The notes below the pieces were generated by a model. It was not told where the DNA came from. It did not search any database and saw only the letters and a list, made by a program, of their open reading frames with translations. 64,000 nucleotides of DNA, taken from positions 248,001 through 312,000 of the forward strand of contig NZ_RBCJ01000006.1 in NCBI RefSeq assembly GCF_003626755.1, given 5' to 3'. Made by a program: the position numbers and the translations under genes. Each line of letters starts with the position of its first letter. Positions within the stretch are counted from its first letter, which is position 1. This document shows positions 55,666 to 64,000 of this stretch, piece by piece. The stretch is from Ulvibacterium marinum. GTDB lineage: Bacteria; Bacteroidota; Bacteroidia; Flavobacteriales; Flavobacteriaceae.

Positions 55666-57477
55666 TTAAAAAGAAAAGCCCGTATTATTTAGTTGTGACC
55701 CCTCTTCACTAAAATCCAAAGAAACACCGTTGTTTCCAGACGCATTGGTCCTCAATTCAGAAATATTTGTAAAGCCGCAATTAACTAGTTCTGTTCCTCT
55801 GTTAGGTCTATCAACCACAAATAAGCTTGGAATATTATTAAATGAGCACTCATCAAAGGTATTATCATATGCCCCGTAGGTATTTATAGAACTTTTGAAC
55901 CAACCGAGGAAATGAATTCCCCCCCTCCCGTTTTTATCGGTTCCGCTGACCGTACATCTTTTAAAAAAATTGTCACGTCCAGCGTTCAAATCCGCCGTTT
56001 GTATATCACTTGGGGTGGGTAGACTGTAAAAAATAATTCCGGAAGAATCCACCACATCGCAGTCGTAAAAATTGTTGTGATGTGCGCCATCACGAACAAG
56101 GATGCCGCCATCTAAGTTCTTTCCATTTATGTCACAGTTATAGAAATTGTTATCTGTTGTGCCATTACGAGAGACCTCTAAAGTAGTATTTACGATGGTA
56201 CAATCGTAGAAATTGTTGTTGTTTGCTTCATATTTAGCAATCAATCCGTGCCCTGGATGCGCTAGGTCACCCACTCGCTCTACATGTATATTACGTACTT
56301 CGTTATTATTAGAGCCTTTGAGCAATAGATAATAATAGTCACAAGGATTTATGTCGTTATCAATATAAATCCTGTTATAGGAATGAATGCCGTTACTGGC
56401 ACCTTGAAACGTATAGCCCTGTGCTCCGACGTTTGCTACGTAACAGTTTTTAATTGTACAAAAATCCCCATTTGATCTTATACCATATCCTTCGTATGGG
56501 CTTTTGGTCACATCATGTCGTGCTGGATTTTGGTTTGGGTCAAAGTTTCCCATATCTACGGAAATAATGTTGTCAATAACACAATTATTTCCAGAAAAAC
56601 TGAGTCCATATTCGTAATACCTGATTTGGATGTTGGATATTTCGATATAAGCTTTATTACTATTGATACCAGTTCCTAAATATTCACCACTCCCTCGATT
56701 TCCTTGAATTAGTGGCATAGCAGAGGAATCTATGGCATCCCCATATTCAAAAGTAGAGCCTTGGTTAGCCAGAATGTCACCTGGAGTGTTGGAATATCCA
56801 ATAAACTTTATTGGACTTGAAGAAGTTCCAGAATTTCCAACGGACAGGTTTACACTTCCATAATTACCGGACTTGATATGAATAACATCTCCTGCTTTAG
56901 CCGATTTAAAGGCATGTACAATATTCCAAGATGAGGCCTCTGACTTCCCATTATTTCCACTGTTACCGTTTACGGTTACATAATATACATTTGCTCCACT
57001 GATAGGGGCACGATTTCCACTGCCAAGAGTAACATTTCCAGTTTCGGTGGTCACCGTACCGTCCTCTTCAACTACTTCCGTGGTATATGTAAATGTGTCG
57101 GAGATATTATTATCGGCTTCAGGGACATTCGTATCTTCGGTAGAGTCCGTTGTTTCATTGGTCTCATCAGGTGTATAGGTAATAGTGTTATCCTCATTCA
57201 CGGCAACCTCACCATTTTCTGGATCAGAAGTCTCAATAATCTCTACAGAATCGTCTTCATCAAATTGATCGTTTTCCAGAACATCCAAAGTTATGCTATT
57301 ACTGGATGAATAGGAATAAAAATCATCTACAACAAATCGTCGCAATTCTAATCCTTCACTGGCATCTGCCAAAACATAATCAGAAAGTAAATCGGAATCC
57401 TTGGAACAGGAAACTCCTAAAATTAAACAAATAATAAGTGCAAACACCTTAAGTGGGGAGTAAGTGTTTAAATTCAT
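55666..57477 (-). CDS. Right-handed parallel beta-helix lipoprotein
   Basis: 603 residues. A signal peptide ends in the lipobox GVSC with lipidated Cys24, followed by SKDSD, an acidic stretch that may act as a surface-export signal in this phylum. Residues about 45-155 form a cadherin-like domain rich in Thr/Asp/Glu. From about 165 a parallel beta-helix begins (YYVTVNGNSGNNG, then DVIHIKSGNYG), with rungs repeating an NNFYDCDI-type motif (five times at about 405-555). The fold is that of polysaccharide lyases and glycan-binding proteins. No catalytic residues can be assigned. It may trim or bind the locus's own polymer. Confidence 0.8.
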   Translation of the reverse strand: MNLNTYSPLKVFALIICLILGVSCSKDSDLLSDYVLADASEGLELRRFVVDDFYSYSSSNSITLDVLENDQFDEDDSVEIIETSDPENGEVAVNEDNTITYTPDETNETTDSTEDTNVPEADNNISDTFTYTTEVVEEDGTVTTETGNVTLGSGNRAPISGANVYYVTVNGNSGNNGKSEASSWNIVHAFKSAKAGDVIHIKSGNYGSVNLSVGNSGTSSSPIKFIGYSNTPGDILANQGSTFEYGDAIDSSAMPLIQGNRGSGEYLGTGINSNKAYIEISNIQIRYYEYGLSFSGNNCVIDNIISVDMGNFDPNQNPARHDVTKSPYEGYGIRSNGDFCTIKNCYVANVGAQGYTFQGASNGIHSYNRIYIDNDINPCDYYYLLLKGSNNNEVRNIHVERVGDLAHPGHGLIAKYEANNNNFYDCTIVNTTLEVSRNGTTDNNFYNCDINGKNLDGGILVRDGAHHNNFYDCDVVDSSGIIFYSLPTPSDIQTADLNAGRDNFFKRCTVSGTDKNGRGGIHFLGWFKSSINTYGAYDNTFDECSFNNIPSLFVVDRPNRGTELVNCGFTNISELRTNASGNNGVSLDFSEEGSQLNNTGFSF

Positions 57478-58024
57478 GATAAATGTAGGTTAAGTATTAT
57501 TATGATTACCTATTTTGGATTTTAAAACTATTTAAAAATTTTATTGTATGGATGAAAACCACAATATTTTCGATGAACTGCAAAATTTTACATCTTTATC
57601 TTTACGCATCAAGATTGTGTTTGGATGTTTATCGACCATTTAATCGATGAACGGCGCATTTCTTTAACATACGCACAAATCCATTATCTTTTTCTTAACA
57701 ATTATCTTGAACTACAAGGATGTTACGCTAATGGTTAAAGAATAGCTTATGTACTTACTTAACTGTTTCTGCATTTGTGAACTCTTTCTAATTTTTTAGA
57801 ATTTTGGAAGGAGTATAGAGAGTAATTAGAAGCATTTTCAAACTCCAACAACTAACTTGATTTACAAGAAGAGTGCTGTATTTAGTAAGATGAAATGGAT
57901 GAGTTAAGTTAATAGAATTTGGGTTCAGGTTTTCGTTTTCAATGGAGTGTTTTTAGTATTGGTTCAAGTGAAATATTGGGTTGATCTTGCAGGGGTAATT
58001 ATTTTGATACTTTGAACTTAAAAA
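57478..58024. other. Intergenic region upstream of the beta-helix gene (547 bp)
   Basis: AT-rich; no gene supported. GCAAAATTTTA at about 57580 resembles a -7 box on the minus strand but with one extra spacer base. It separates the beta-helix gene from the nucleotide-sugar genes, so the lipoprotein gene seems to be its own unit. Confidence 0.5.
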
Positions 58025-59302
58025 CTATAACCTTGCATCCACGGGTTCTTCCAAAATCCCTTTTACATCATATATTACTCCATTTTCGTTTAATAAGCTC
58101 CTTAAGCCCATACCCAAAAATTCTTTATGGGCTACGGTTAAAACAATGGAATCAAATTTTTCGTTCGCCAGCTCTTTATACATTTCCAGTCCATATTCTT
58201 GTCTTACCTCCGCCGGTGAAGCCCAGGGATCACAAATTAATACATGCGCTCCGTAGCTTTCCAGGTTTCGAACAACGTCAACAGCCTTGCTATTTCGTAC
58301 ATCTGGACAGTTTTCTTTGAAGGTAATGCCCAAAACCAATATTTTTGAGCCCTTTACTTTAATATCATTTTGGACCATAAGCTTTACCACTTCCGTTGCT
58401 ATATATTTGCCCATAGTATCATTCATTCTACGTCCGGCTAGGATTATTTCGGGGTGATAGCCGTACTCTTGCGCTTTTTGCGCCAAATAATAAGGGTCTA
58501 CTCCAATGCAGTGCCCGCCAACCAAACCTGGTTTAAAAGGTAGGAAATTCCATTTTGTGCTAGCGGCTTCGAGGACGTCATGGGTGTCAATTTGCATAAG
58601 GTTAAAAATCTTGGCCAGTTCATTTACAAAGGCAATATTAATATCCCGTTGTGCATTCTCAATAACCTTGGCCGCTTCAGCTACCTTAATACTTGGTGCC
58701 CTATGAGTACCGGCCGTAATTATGGAGGCATAGAGTTCATCAATTTCTTGGGCCACTTTTGGGGTGGATCCAGAGGTAACTTTTACTATCTTCTCTACAG
58801 TATGCTTTTTGTCTCCAGGATTAATACGCTCTGGGGAATATCCAACAAAAAAATCCATATTAAATTTAAGCCCGCTGGCTTTTTGGATTACAGGTACACA
58901 TTCCTCTTCGGTAACACCTGGGTATACCGTAGATTCATAAACGATAATATCACCTTTTTTTAGTATTTCTCCTATGGTTTTACTAGCCTTAAGTAACGCA
59001 GTCAGTACCGGTCTATTTGTTTCGTCAATTGGAGTTGGAACAGTAACTATATAGATTTTACAATTTGACAAGTCATTGATGCTATTGGTGCAATAAAGTC
59101 CTTTTTGATTGTCCAGTGTACTTTTCAGAACCGACTGAAGCCCATCATCGTTTACTTCAAATGTACTATCATGGCCAGACCTTAGTTCCAAAATCCTTTC
59201 TCTATCAATATCAAAGCCAACTACAGCGTACTTAGTGGCAAATAGTTGGGCTAATGGAAGTCCAACATATCCTAATCCTACTATTGCGATTTCTTTTTTC
59301 AT
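58025..59302 (-). CDS. UDP-N-acetylglucosamine/galactosamine 6-dehydrogenase (TviB/WbpO type)
   Basis: 425 residues. NAD-binding start IAIVGLGYVGLPLAQLFA, then VPTPIDETNRPVL, the central STKWNFLPFKPGLVGGHCIGVDPYYL with the catalytic Cys, and a C-terminal UDP-binding domain (GITFKENCPDVRNSK). The GGHC motif and the PTPID sequence mark the N-acetylhexosamine dehydrogenases rather than UDP-glucose dehydrogenase. It oxidises C6 of UDP-GlcNAc or UDP-GalNAc to a uronate. It starts 1 nt after the stop of its epimerase partner, so the two are coupled. Confidence 0.92.
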   Translation of the reverse strand: MKKEIAIVGLGYVGLPLAQLFATKYAVVGFDIDRERILELRSGHDSTFEVNDDGLQSVLKSTLDNQKGLYCTNSINDLSNCKIYIVTVPTPIDETNRPVLTALLKASKTIGEILKKGDIIVYESTVYPGVTEEECVPVIQKASGLKFNMDFFVGYSPERINPGDKKHTVEKIVKVTSGSTPKVAQEIDELYASIITAGTHRAPSIKVAEAAKVIENAQRDINIAFVNELAKIFNLMQIDTHDVLEAASTKWNFLPFKPGLVGGHCIGVDPYYLAQKAQEYGYHPEIILAGRRMNDTMGKYIATEVVKLMVQNDIKVKGSKILVLGITFKENCPDVRNSKAVDVVRNLESYGAHVLICDPWASPAEVRQEYGLEMYKELANEKFDSIVLTVAHKEFLGMGLRSLLNENGVIYDVKGILEEPVDARL

Positions 59303-59303
59303 T

Positions 59304-60323
59304 TTAATTGGTGTCGTCTTTGCTTGGTTTCAAGTTTTCCCAATACCAGGCTACGGCTTCTCTTAGCCCATCTTTAATGTCATATTTGGGGTTATACCCC
59401 AAAAGCCTTTTTGCTTTCTCTATAGAAGCTAAGGAATGGGGAACATCGCCTTGTCTGCCCGGACCATATTGAGCGTTTATGGTGCAAATCCTTGAATCAA
59501 ATTCACTTAAATAATCTTTCAAAAGCCTTAGCAATTCATTTAAGTCCGTGCGCTTACCATAGGCCACGTTATAAACTGTACCGATAGCCGCAGGATTATT
59601 GATGACCATACTTCTCAGATTAGCTTCTATCACGTTATCAATATAGGTAAAATCCCTAGAATAACTTCCATCACCATTGATGACAGGAGATTCATATCGC
59701 ATCAGTTGTATTACAAATTTCGGTATGACCGCAGCGTAGGCTCCATTGGGATTTTGTTTGCGCCCAAAGACATTGAAATAGCGAAGACCAATAGTCTCCA
59801 GTCCGTAGGTTTTCCCAAAAACATCCGCATAGAGTTCATTTACATATTTGGTAATAGCGTATGGAGATAGCGGCTTGCCAATCAGCTCTTCCCTTTTCGG
59901 TAGGGATTCCGAATCACCGTAAGTGGACGAACTTGCCGCATAGATAAAACGTTTGATTTTATTGTCCCTTGCTGCCACTAGCATATTTAAAAACCCGGAT
60001 ACATTCACTTCGTTGGTCGTTATTGGATCATGAATTGATCGTGGGACCGATCCAAGTGCGGCCTGGTGCAGAACATAGTCCATTCCTTTACATGCTTCAT
60101 GACATTTTTTCAAATCGCGGATATCGCCTTCTAAAAATTGAAAATTGGGATGGGGTAGTAAATATTCAATATTTTTTCGCAGACCAGTGGCAAAATTGTC
60201 TAGACATCTTACCCGATTACCATTTTTGATGAGGACTTCACAAAGATTGGATCCTATAAAGCCGGCACCCCCGGTCACTAGTATACTAAGTTTAGATTCA
60301 AGATTTGAAGTGTCCACTTTCAT
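59304..60323 (-). CDS. UDP-N-acetylglucosamine(-uronate) 4-epimerase (TviC/WbpP type)
   Basis: 339 residues, extended SDR. ILVTGGAGFIGSNLCEVL is the NAD loop, YAASSSTYGDSESLPKRE the serine block and SPYAITKYVNELYADVFG the Tyr-Lys pair; NPNGAYAAVIPKFV and INGDGSYSRDFTYIDNV are typical of the WbpP/TviC group. It interconverts UDP-GlcNAc(A) and UDP-GalNAc(A). With the dehydrogenase it would supply a HexNAc uronic acid. 237 bp of noncoding DNA separate it from the next epimerase gene upstream. Confidence 0.9.
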   Translation of the reverse strand: MKVDTSNLESKLSILVTGGAGFIGSNLCEVLIKNGNRVRCLDNFATGLRKNIEYLLPHPNFQFLEGDIRDLKKCHEACKGMDYVLHQAALGSVPRSIHDPITTNEVNVSGFLNMLVAARDNKIKRFIYAASSSTYGDSESLPKREELIGKPLSPYAITKYVNELYADVFGKTYGLETIGLRYFNVFGRKQNPNGAYAAVIPKFVIQLMRYESPVINGDGSYSRDFTYIDNVIEANLRSMVINNPAAIGTVYNVAYGKRTDLNELLRLLKDYLSEFDSRICTINAQYGPGRQGDVPHSLASIEKAKRLLGYNPKYDIKDGLREAVAWYWENLKPSKDDTN

Positions 60324-60560
60324 TCGGGTAAATATTTGAGTTCATTTTGGAAAGCTAATTTTAAATTACCGTAAAGTAAAGCAAAAGGTCATTACAAAGA
60401 ACAATATTGACCGTACGATCGACATAAAAGCAAAGCGTATTATGTGCACATCTCACATGTGCCGGCGAATTTCTTGATTAAAGAAAATATGAATTTTTAA
60501 AACGAAATGGATGCGAAATGAAATAGGGTTAAGATGGCAAAAATCAAAAAATGCCCCTTT

Positions 60561-61586
60561 TCAAATCTTGTAATACTGTCTGTACCAGTTCACAAAGTGT
60601 GCTATCCCTTTTTGTATAGAGGTATTGGGTCTATAGCCATAATCCTTGACCAGATCATCTACATTGGCCCATGTTTTAGGTACGTCCCCAGGTTGCATGG
60701 GCAACATTTCCTTTAGGGCCGTTTTTCCCAAACTTTGCTCAAGAGCTTGGATGAAATCCATCAATTTAACAGACTGGCTATTTCCTATGTTATAAACTTT
60801 ATAAAGCTCGTTGGTTTGATTTCGACTTCCGATGGGCGATTCTATGATTCGTACTACCCCTTCCACTATATCATCTATATAAGTGAAATCCCGCTCCATT
60901 TTTCCTTGGTTGAAAACTTTTATGGGCTTGCCCTTCATTATGGCATCAGTAAAAAGAAATAACGCCATATCTGGTCTGCCCCAAGGCCCATAAACTGTGA
61001 AAAAACGAAGTCCTGTAGTTGAAAATCCAAATAAATGACTGTAAGTGTGGGCCATCAATTCATTACTTTTCTTTGTGGCTGCATAAAGACTTATCGGATT
61101 GTCAACAAAGTCTGTAGTTTTGAAGGGGACACGGTCACTAGTACCATAAACACTTGAACTACTGGCGTAAACCAGATGTTCTACGTGATGGTTCCTGCAA
61201 TTTTCTAGAATATTAAGGAACCCTACAATATTACTATCCACATAAGCCTCGGGGTTTTCAAGACTATACCTCACTCCCGCCTGGGCAGCCAAGTTGCAAA
61301 CCACATCAAATTTTTCAGATTCAAAAAGACGTGGCAGTAGTTTTCGATTTTCCAGTTCCAAGCGAATAAATGAAAATAAGGGATAGTTCTCACTTTCTAA
61401 TAGTTGGACCCTTTGGTCTACCTTATTCGCGTCAATTCCCAATTGAAGCAATCTATCATACTTCAGGTGAACATCGTAGTAATCATTAATGTTATCCAGC
61501 CCTATAACCTCGTGGCCCATTTCCAAGAGCTTTTTGGATACGGAATAACCGATGAAGCCCGCGGCACCGGTTACCAAGACTTTCAT
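60561..61586 (-). CDS. UDP-glucuronate 4-epimerase-like SDR enzyme
   Basis: 341 residues. [20 protein letters not shown], then the [16 protein letters not shown] block typical of UDP-GlcA epimerases, [26 protein letters not shown], and the signature [16 protein letters not shown]. It converts UDP-GlcA to UDP-GalA. Its ATG overlaps the 3' end of the UDP-glucose dehydrogenase gene by 4 bp, confirming that the two work in sequence. Confidence 0.93.
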   Translation of the reverse strand: MKVLVTGAAGFIGYSVSKKLLEMGHEVIGLDNINDYYDVHLKYDRLLQLGIDANKVDQRVQLLESENYPLFSFIRLELENRKLLPRLFESEKFDVVCNLAAQAGVRYSLENPEAYVDSNIVGFLNILENCRNHHVEHLVYASSSSVYGTSDRVPFKTTDFVDNPISLYAATKKSNELMAHTYSHLFGFSTTGLRFFTVYGPWGRPDMALFLFTDAIMKGKPIKVFNQGKMERDFTYIDDIVEGVVRIIESPIGSRNQTNELYKVYNIGNSQSVKLMDFIQALEQSLGKTALKEMLPMQPGDVPKTWANVDDLVKDYGYRPNTSIQKGIAHFVNWYRQYYKI

Positions 61587-62980
61587 GATTGCCCTATTTT
61601 ATAGTATTTGAAGCCTATCTCCTTCATTTTTTTGGAATCTAACAATCTTCTTCCATCAAAAACAAAGGCGGGTTTTAACATAGCATCGAAAATCTTTTCC
61701 CAATCATAGTCCTTAAACTCATCCCACTCCGTCAGGATAGCAATGGCATGTGCATCTTTACTAGCTTCAATAGGATCTTTAATTACTTTTAACAAACGTC
61801 TATTTTCTGAAGGTTCACGCGTGTTCAGATAGTCGAGGTCACTGTAGATCTGCTTCTCGGAAACCTTGGGGTCGTACACAAAAATCTCGGCCTTTTCTTC
61901 CAATAAGGCATCTGCTACATATATGGCTGCGGACTCCCGGGTATCGTTGGTGTCCTTTTTAAAGGCCCAGCCATAAAATAAGATTTTTTTTCCAGAAACA
62001 GTATTATATAAGGTCGTTACAATATTATCGGCAAAGCGCCTTTTTTGATAATCATTTATCAAAATGACTTGATTCCAATAATCCGCCACCTCGTTTAGTC
62101 CATAGCTCCGGGCTATATAAACAAGGTTAAGGATATCTTTTTGAAAACATGAGCCGCCAAATCCTACTGAAGACTGCAAAAACTTAGGCCCAATCCTGCT
62201 ATCAAAACCTATGGCTCTGGCCACCTCTTGAACGTTCGCATCAGTAGTTTCGCATAAGGCGGATACCGAATTAATAGAAGACACACGTTGCGCAAGGAAC
62301 GCATTGGCCACGAGCTTGGATAACTCAGAGGACCAGACATTGGTCTGCAGAATTCTATCTTTTGGCAACCAATGCTCGTAAATGGCGCTTAAAGCGTCTT
62401 TGGCTATTTGACCGGAAGAGGTTTCATCTCCTCCTATAAGGACCCGGTCTGCATTCAGCAAATCATTGATCGCAGTACCTTCTGCTAGAAATTCTGGATT
62501 GGAAAGAATTTCAAAGTTTACTTCATTGCCGGTATTTTGAAGTATATTTTTAATTGCTTGGGCTGTTCGAACGGGTAAGGTTGATTTTTCAACAACGATT
62601 TTGTCATCTTTGGCTACCCGAGCAATATTTCTGGCGCAGAGCTCTATATATTTCAAATCGGCAGCTTGTCCTTTCCCTTTGCCATAGGTTTTTGTAGGAG
62701 TATTTACTGAAATAAATATCATTTGGGCCTTGTCTATAGCTTTGTCAATCTCTGTAGAAAAGAAGAGATTTTTACCCCTACTTTGAGCAACTATTTCCTT
62801 TAGGCCAGGTTCGTATATAGGTAGGTCGTCCAAATTAGCTTGGTTCCATTGATCAATTCGTTCTTGATTAATGTCCACCACGGTTACGTTAATCTCAGGG
62901 CATTTATGAGCAATGACGGACATTGTCGGCCCCCCAACGTATCCCGCTCCTATACAGCAAATTTCAGTAATTTTTTTCAT
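61583..62980 (-). CDS. ugd: UDP-glucose 6-dehydrogenase
   Basis: 465 residues, the longer form also found in animals. [18 protein letters not shown] is the NAD loop, [25 protein letters not shown] is characteristic of this subgroup, and the catalytic Cys is in [19 protein letters not shown]. It makes UDP-GlcA from UDP-glucose in two NAD-dependent steps. It is the first minus-strand gene of the locus in this window, divergent from the aminotransferase at the right edge across 264 bp. Confidence 0.95.
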   Translation of the reverse strand: MKKITEICCIGAGYVGGPTMSVIAHKCPEINVTVVDINQERIDQWNQANLDDLPIYEPGLKEIVAQSRGKNLFFSTEIDKAIDKAQMIFISVNTPTKTYGKGKGQAADLKYIELCARNIARVAKDDKIVVEKSTLPVRTAQAIKNILQNTGNEVNFEILSNPEFLAEGTAINDLLNADRVLIGGDETSSGQIAKDALSAIYEHWLPKDRILQTNVWSSELSKLVANAFLAQRVSSINSVSALCETTDANVQEVARAIGFDSRIGPKFLQSSVGFGGSCFQKDILNLVYIARSYGLNEVADYWNQVILINDYQKRRFADNIVTTLYNTVSGKKILFYGWAFKKDTNDTRESAAIYVADALLEEKAEIFVYDPKVSEKQIYSDLDYLNTREPSENRRLLKVIKDPIEASKDAHAIAILTEWDEFKDYDWEKIFDAMLKPAFVFDGRRLLDSKKMKEIGFKYYKIGQS

Positions 62981-63175
62981 GGATGTTTATAACTTTTGAG
63001 TGCAAAGATTAGTAAATAACTCTATATTCAATAATATATTATCGATGAATAGTATTTTTTATGGGTGCGATGAAAAAGTCTACGGATTAAGTTCTAAACT
63101 ACTTGGCCTTTGATCATAAAAAAGTCGTTTAGCCGATGTTTTTCAATTTTTAAACGAATTAAACCCCATTTTTAA

Positions 63176-63204
63176 TTGAATAAATGAAACTATAGTTACT
63201 TTTG
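63176..63204 (+). promoter_or_regulatory. Candidate promoter for the DegT-type aminotransferase
   Basis: TTG (63176-63178), 18 bases, then TACTTTTG (63197-63204), a good match to TTG-N17-23-TAnnTTTG. It lies about 40 bases before the GTG start at 63245. Confidence 0.5.
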
Positions 63205-63244
63205 ATCTTGCAATTATTAGTGAACTTTAACCTATATCTATTCT

Positions 63245-64000
63245 GTGGAAACATTAACTAAAATTTGGCTTTCTTCTCCGCATATCGGAAGTGGAGAGCA
63301 ATACTATGTCGATGAGGCCTTCAGAACCAATTGGATAGCCCCTCTAGGTCCAAACGTTTCTGGTTTTGAGAAAGACTTGGAATCTTACCTCCAGGAGGGA
63401 GTGCATGCTGCCGCCTTGAGTTCCGGAACCGCAGCAATTCATCTTGGTCTTAAACTATTAGGTGTTGGAAAGGGTGACGAAGTTTTATGTCAGAGCTTTA
63501 CATTTTCGGCATCTGCCAATCCAATTACTTATTTGGGTGCCAAACCGATATTTGTTGACAGCGAGAAGGATACATGGAATATAAGCCCGGAACTTTTGGA
63601 AGAGGCAATTGTGGAAAGAATACAAAAAGGTACAAAACCTAAGGCCATAGTGGCGGTGCATTTATACGGAATGCCGTATAAAGTTGATGAAATAGAATCC
63701 TTGGCTAAAAAGTACCAGATTCCAGTTTTGGAAGATAGTGCAGAGGCTTTGGGAAGTAAGTACGGCAATAGCCGTTGCGGAACATTTGGTGATATATCCA
63801 TTTTGTCTTTTAATGGTAATAAGATAATAACGACTTCAGGAGGAGGTGCCCTTATATCTAAAAATAAGAAGTTTAGGGATAAAGCGATTTTCTTGGCTAC
63901 TCAAGCCAGAGATAATGCAGTACATTATCAACATTCCGAGATAGGGCATAACTATCGTATGAGTAATGTGTTGGCAGGAATCGGTCGAGGACAAATGCAG
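63245..64000 (+). CDS. DegT/DnrJ/EryC1/StrS PLP aminotransferase (PglE-like), N-terminal part
   Basis: 252 codons, open to the right edge. The start is GTG at 63245; no in-frame ATG lies between it and the upstream TGA at 63221. WLSSPHIGSGEQYYVDEAF and TNWIAPLGPNV are typical of the PglE/PseC group, LSSGTAAIHLGL binds the cofactor phosphate, LEDSAEALGS contains the PLP-ring Asp and SFNGNKIITTSGGG the PLP lysine. These enzymes aminate 4-keto sugars, for instance in di-N-acetylbacillosamine or QuiNAc4N synthesis, which fits the PglC- and PglD-like genes here. The required 4,6-dehydratase is not in the window. Confidence 0.88.
   Translation, partial: METLTKIWLSSPHIGSGEQYYVDEAFRTNWIAPLGPNVSGFEKDLESYLQEGVHAAALSSGTAAIHLGLKLLGVGKGDEVLCQSFTFSASANPITYLGAKPIFVDSEKDTWNISPELLEEAIVERIQKGTKPKAIVAVHLYGMPYKVDEIESLAKKYQIPVLEDSAEALGSKYGNSRCGTFGDISILSFNGNKIITTSGGGALISKNKKFRDKAIFLATQARDNAVHYQHSEIGHNYRMSNVLAGIGRGQMQ

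Noticed and set aside
55666-57477. Calling the beta-helix protein an alginate or pectate lyase
   Set aside because: Only the fold and rung repeats are visible; no family-specific catalytic residues could be assigned.

Overview
The window looks like chromosomal DNA of a marine-type member of the Flavobacteriaceae (Bacteroidetes). The sequence-level reasons are: the start of a SusC/RagA-type outer-membrane receptor at the left edge; a Bacteroidetes-type LptD, TamB and OmpA; a BshA bacillithiol glycosyltransferase; weak or absent Shine-Dalgarno sites; and several upstream elements of the TAnnTTTG class (-7 box of Bacteroidetes promoters), once with a good TTG -33 box. Genus cannot be fixed from the sequence alone. 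No rRNA, tRNA, CRISPR array, insertion sequence or phage gene was seen.

Left part (about 1-28.6 kb) is core housekeeping on both strands: SusC-like start, THUMP-like methyltransferase, AI-2E-type permease, DUF4159 and DUF1223 proteins, RsmE, TsaD, TamB, the glycolytic pair pfkA-gapA with a strong terminator, a BadF/N-acetylglucosamine-kinase-like ATPase, RidA, LptD, then a rightward run of envelope and redox genes (amidase with SPOR-like tail, MCE/MlaD protein, a membrane Fe-S oxidoreductase plus CCG partner, a GH3/beta-lactamase fusion, bshA, a lipoprotein, OmpA). A bidirectional terminator at 28615-28647 closes it.

Right part (28.7-64 kb) is a surface polysaccharide locus, almost all on the minus strand and visibly more AT-rich. 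Read in transcription order from the right it holds: two nucleotide-sugar dehydrogenase/epimerase pairs (UDP-glucose to UDP-GlcA/GalA; UDP-GlcNAc to its uronate and C4 epimer), a beta-helix lipoprotein, gmd and fcl (GDP-L-fucose), a Wzx flippase, three glycosyltransferases, a Wzy/ligase-type membrane protein, a large HAD protein, a PglC-like initiating sugar transferase, and then a carrier-protein module (VOC protein, FkbH, ACP, KASIII, ACP, NeuD/PglD-like acyltransferase) followed by five tandem, divergent paralogues of one GNAT/FemAB-like acyltransferase family. Two more GNATs of a second subtype lie at 40.1 and 44.7 kb, the latter the only gene pointing the other way. A DegT/PglE-like aminotransferase begins on the plus strand at the right edge.

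The working model (inference) is a Wzx/Wzy-dependent, fucose- and uronate-containing capsule or O-antigen whose amino sugars carry unusual acyl groups: FkbH, the two ACPs and KASIII would build a carrier-bound acyl unit and the NeuD-like enzyme and/or the seven GNATs would transfer acyl groups. This acyl module with its acyltransferase array is the part most likely to be undescribed.
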